Below are positions 62,029 to 64,000 of a stretch of DNA of 64,000 nt, piece by piece. Position numbers and translations under genes: made by a program. How positions within the stretch are numbered: position 1 is the first letter of the stretch; every line of letters starts with the position of its first letter. A model generated the notes under the pieces. It saw only the letters and a program-made list of their open reading frames with translations, was not told where the DNA came from and made no database searches. Source of the stretch: Vibrio sp. Isolate34. GTDB lineage: Bacteria > Pseudomonadota > Gammaproteobacteria > Enterobacterales > Vibrionaceae. The DNA lies in the NCBI RefSeq assembly GCF_022397915.1, contig NZ_JAKEUO010000016.1:7778-71777 (forward strand), in the 5' to 3' direction.

Positions 62029-62493
62029 ATGTTTCATATTGCTTTGCACTCTCCTAAAATAGCAGCTAACACTGGTAATATTATTCGATTGGCCAGTAAT
62101 AACGGTTGCCACTTGCACTTGATTGAGCCTCTTGGTTTTGACCTAGAGGAAAAAAAATTACGACGTGCCGCTCTTGATTATAGAGATCTTGCAAGAGTTA
62201 CTGTGCATTCTGACTACTTTGCTTTTGAGAAAGCGATGGAGGGAAGGCGCATATTTGCTCTTACGACGAAAGGCTCTCGTCCGCATGATGAACCTAATTA
62301 TGTTGAGGGTGATGTTTTATTGTTTGGGGCAGAAACATCAGGTTTGCCAGATGAGATCCGTACCGGTATACCCGAAGAACAACGTATTCGTATAGCGATG
62401 TTGCCTGATGCTAGGAGTATGAATTTGTCGAATGCGGTAGCTGTTGTGAGCTACGAAGCTTGGCGTCAGATTGGTTTTCCTGGAGGGAAGTGA
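62029..62493 (+). CDS. trmL: tRNA (cytidine(34)-2'-O)-methyltransferase TrmL, second divergent copy
   Basis: A complete 154-residue SPOUT methyltransferase: N-terminal MFHIALHSPKIAANTGNIIR, HLIEPLGFDLEEKK, LFGAETSGLP and LPDARSMNLSNAVAVVSYEA. It methylates the wobble ribose of tRNA-Leu isoacceptors in E. coli. It is only about half identical to the adjacent remnant, so it is not a local duplication. Its DNA is more AT-rich than the remnant. It probably restores the function lost in the truncated gene. Confidence 0.92.
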   Translation: MFHIALHSPKIAANTGNIIRLASNNGCHLHLIEPLGFDLEEKKLRRAALDYRDLARVTVHSDYFAFEKAMEGRRIFALTTKGSRPHDEPNYVEGDVLLFGAETSGLPDEIRTGIPEEQRIRIAMLPDARSMNLSNAVAVVSYEAWRQIGFPGGK

Positions 62494-63103
62494 GCTAACT
62501 GATTTTTGTCGGATAGATGGCACGTGATAACAGGTGCAACCCTTTTCTGAAGTTTAAGTGCAACTTGCATCATACGAGGCTCAAGCCTTCGCTTTAATTA
62601 TCTTTGCGATACGCTCTTAAAGCTTTAATGCTTCCTCAATTGTCACTCAGTAACTGGTAAACTGCGGTTCGTTGTAAAAAGGCACACTAATTTCATTCGA
62701 AATCATCATTTGCTTCTTTCTTAAATAAAGTCTTCCAAGCCGATACTGGATGAACCATTACTAATGGATGACGACCCTAAAGATGAGAGATGCTAGATCG
62801 TTAGGCAAAGCGATAAAATACACGTTTAAGTAATAATTGAGGACTTTGCTGATTCAAACATATCAACAAGAGTAGATTATTTCTAATCTGAGATGATTTT
62901 TTAGGGCATTAACTTTAAGGTGGGGTATCCAGAACCTTACTAGCCAGACGACATAACTCAGAAATTTTTAATAAGGTGACGAAAAGCGTGCAACCTAGAG
63001 TGAAGGGCGTGAGCTAAGACATTTAGCCGAGCTGGACTAGGGCTCGGCTTTTTATTGGTCCTATAGGGGAAGGTACCATATTACGTAGTTATGGGGTGAG
63101 AGG
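62494..63103. other. 610-base gene-free region after the second trmL
   Basis: No frame longer than ~20 codons on either strand looks real. It contains a plus-strand intrinsic terminator at 63025-63054. I searched by eye for the missing 5' end of trmL and for a repeat of the 61838-61850 junction and found neither. Confidence 0.6.
63025..63054 (+). terminator. Plus-strand intrinsic terminator
   Basis: A perfect 8-bp stem agccgagc (63025-63032) / gctcggct (63042-63049) followed by TTTTTATT... in plus sense. The nearest plus-strand gene ends 530 bases upstream. On the minus strand (porin side) there is no T run. Confidence 0.75.
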
Positions 63104-64000
63104 CTACCACTCGTAACGCAGGCTGGTGGTGAATACTGCGCCTTTCTGACCAGATACGCTTGCGCCAGAAGACGTGATTTCTGAGTTGCCACCTTTGTTG
63201 TCGGTGTAGTTCAAGAATATAGACGATTGGCGCGTTAGGCGGTATTGAACCTCAGTTTGAATTGCATCTTCAATCACTTCTTCGCCGTTGGTTGATTCAT
63301 CCAATGCTAAGTAACGGTAACCCGCACGAACAACCCAGTTACCAAAATCGTATGCTGCACGGAAGTCGTATCCTGTCGTATCGGCATTGTCACTGCTGTT
63401 TCTAAGCCCCATTGACTCTTGGGTGTAAGCCGCACCTAGGTATAGGCCGCCAAGGAAGTATTGCGAGCCCAAGCCCCAAGTTTGGTAATCTTGTACGTCA
63501 GCGTTCGCATCGTCAGATTTGTTGTACTGGAACATTGCAGCTGGCTTTAGGACACCCGCATCACCCATATCGATGGTGTAACGCGCTGCTGCGTTGTAAC
63601 CGTAATCAACGTTGCTGTTGGTGATAAGTGCTGTACCGAATGCCAAGTTGCCGATTTCGTTACGGTATTGGACCGTACCGTTTTGACGGAAGATAAGCGC
63701 GGCACTAGAGTCAACTTCACCTACGTGGTAACCCGCAACTGGGTCGCCACCAGTAGAGAAGATATCACCAATGTCAGAGAACAGCGTCACAACCGACAGC
63801 ACACGGCCTGTTTCTATACGGCCATTCTCGTTCATGTCGATACCTGCCCACACGTAACGAGCTTGCCAATCGATGCTAGCGTCTTCATCGTTTGAAACCA
63901 GTTGGTACTGCATCTGACCAATGAGTGAGTAATCGTCGTTGATCACTTGGTGGCCGTTGAAGCCAACACGAGCACTGACTGAACCGTTCAGTTTCTCGTC
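63104..64000 (-). CDS. Gram-negative porin, C-terminal part (5' end outside window)
   Basis: About 298 residues are in frame to the window edge. The sequence has alternating aromatic/polar beta-strands (YNAAARYTIDMGD, FGNWVVRAGYRY, SIFLNYTDNKGG) and ends SLRYEW, with the terminal aromatic residue used for outer-membrane assembly. It resembles OmpC/OmpU-type trimeric porins of Vibrio; the exact subtype cannot be given. The signal peptide would lie beyond base 64000. Confidence 0.88.
   Translation of the reverse strand, partial: DEKLNGSVSARVGFNGHQVINDDYSLIGQMQYQLVSNDEDASIDWQARYVWAGIDMNENGRIETGRVLSVVTLFSDIGDIFSTGGDPVAGYHVGEVDSSAALIFRQNGTVQYRNEIGNLAFGTALITNSNVDYGYNAAARYTIDMGDAGVLKPAAMFQYNKSDDANADVQDYQTWGLGSQYFLGGLYLGAAYTQESMGLRNSSDNADTTGYDFRAAYDFGNWVVRAGYRYLALDESTNGEEVIEDAIQTEVQYRLTRQSSIFLNYTDNKGGNSEITSSGASVSGQKGAVFTTSLRYEW

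Noticed and set aside
62783..62833. 16-codon frame MRDARSLGKAIKYTFK as a trmL fragment
   Set aside because: It shares only DARSL with TrmL and the rest does not align; likely chance.
1..64000. CRISPR arrays, insertion sequences, prophage, toxin-antitoxin or other defence genes
   Set aside because: No spaced direct repeats, transposase, integrase or known defence domains were found among the proteins.

Overview
The window looks like chromosome I of a marine Vibrio, most plausibly of the Splendidus clade; the species is an inference. It is about 44-45% GC by eye and its gene order follows the enterobacterial/Vibrio backbone: tufB-secE-nusG-rplKA-rplJL-rpoBC, rsd/nudC-hemE-yjaG-hupA-DUF1481-purDH, aroQ-accBC-prmA-dusB-fis and aspA-dcuA-fxsA. 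Almost every gene belongs to a known family. There is no rRNA, tRNA, insertion sequence, CRISPR array or recognisable phage defence system.

Layout. Bases 1-12760 hold the end of tuf, then the protein-export/antitermination pair secE-nusG, ribosomal proteins L11, L1, L10 and L7/L12, and RNA polymerase beta and beta'. Bases 12930-24530 hold the sigma-70 regulator rsd, divergent nudC, hemE, a uracil-DNA-glycosylase-like protein coupled to a 2-hydroxyacid dehydrogenase, yjaG, a CNNM/CBS membrane protein, hupA with a DUF1481 lipoprotein, purHD and zntR. Bases 24580-29630 hold aroQ-accB-accC-prmA-dusB-fis on the minus strand.

Bases 29740-46490 form an acetate-use region. It contains acs, a DnaQ-like exonuclease, a cNMP/CBS/DUF294 protein, an HcaT-like MFS carrier, the symporter-histidine kinase CrbS, an iron-regulated fagA-like/fumC pair behind a near-consensus Fur box, a Na+/solute symporter with its DUF4212 small subunit, nhaP2 and the LuxR-type regulator CrbR. 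CrbS and CrbR are far apart but are the known partners controlling acs in V. cholerae. dsbD follows. Bases 48560-60440 hold an arginine deiminase/anaerobic module: a dedicated ArgR paralogue, pyrBI with a complete leader-peptide attenuator, arcB-arcC-arcA, a YfcC-type antiporter, and dcuA-aspA. ARG-box-like, FNR-like and CRP-like sites lie in its long AT-rich intergenic stretches.

Bases 60680-64000 hold fxsA, a copy of trmL that has lost its first ~20 codons at a sharp junction, a complete divergent second trmL on the opposite strand, 610 bases without a gene, and the C-terminal part of a porin running off the window. This looks like the footprint of an element inserted at trmL that brought a replacement gene. 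It is the clearest sign of horizontal transfer here.

The other candidate novelty is a ~70-nt small RNA on the minus strand between nudC and hemE: a promoter, a 5' hairpin, a single-stranded middle and an orphan intrinsic terminator.
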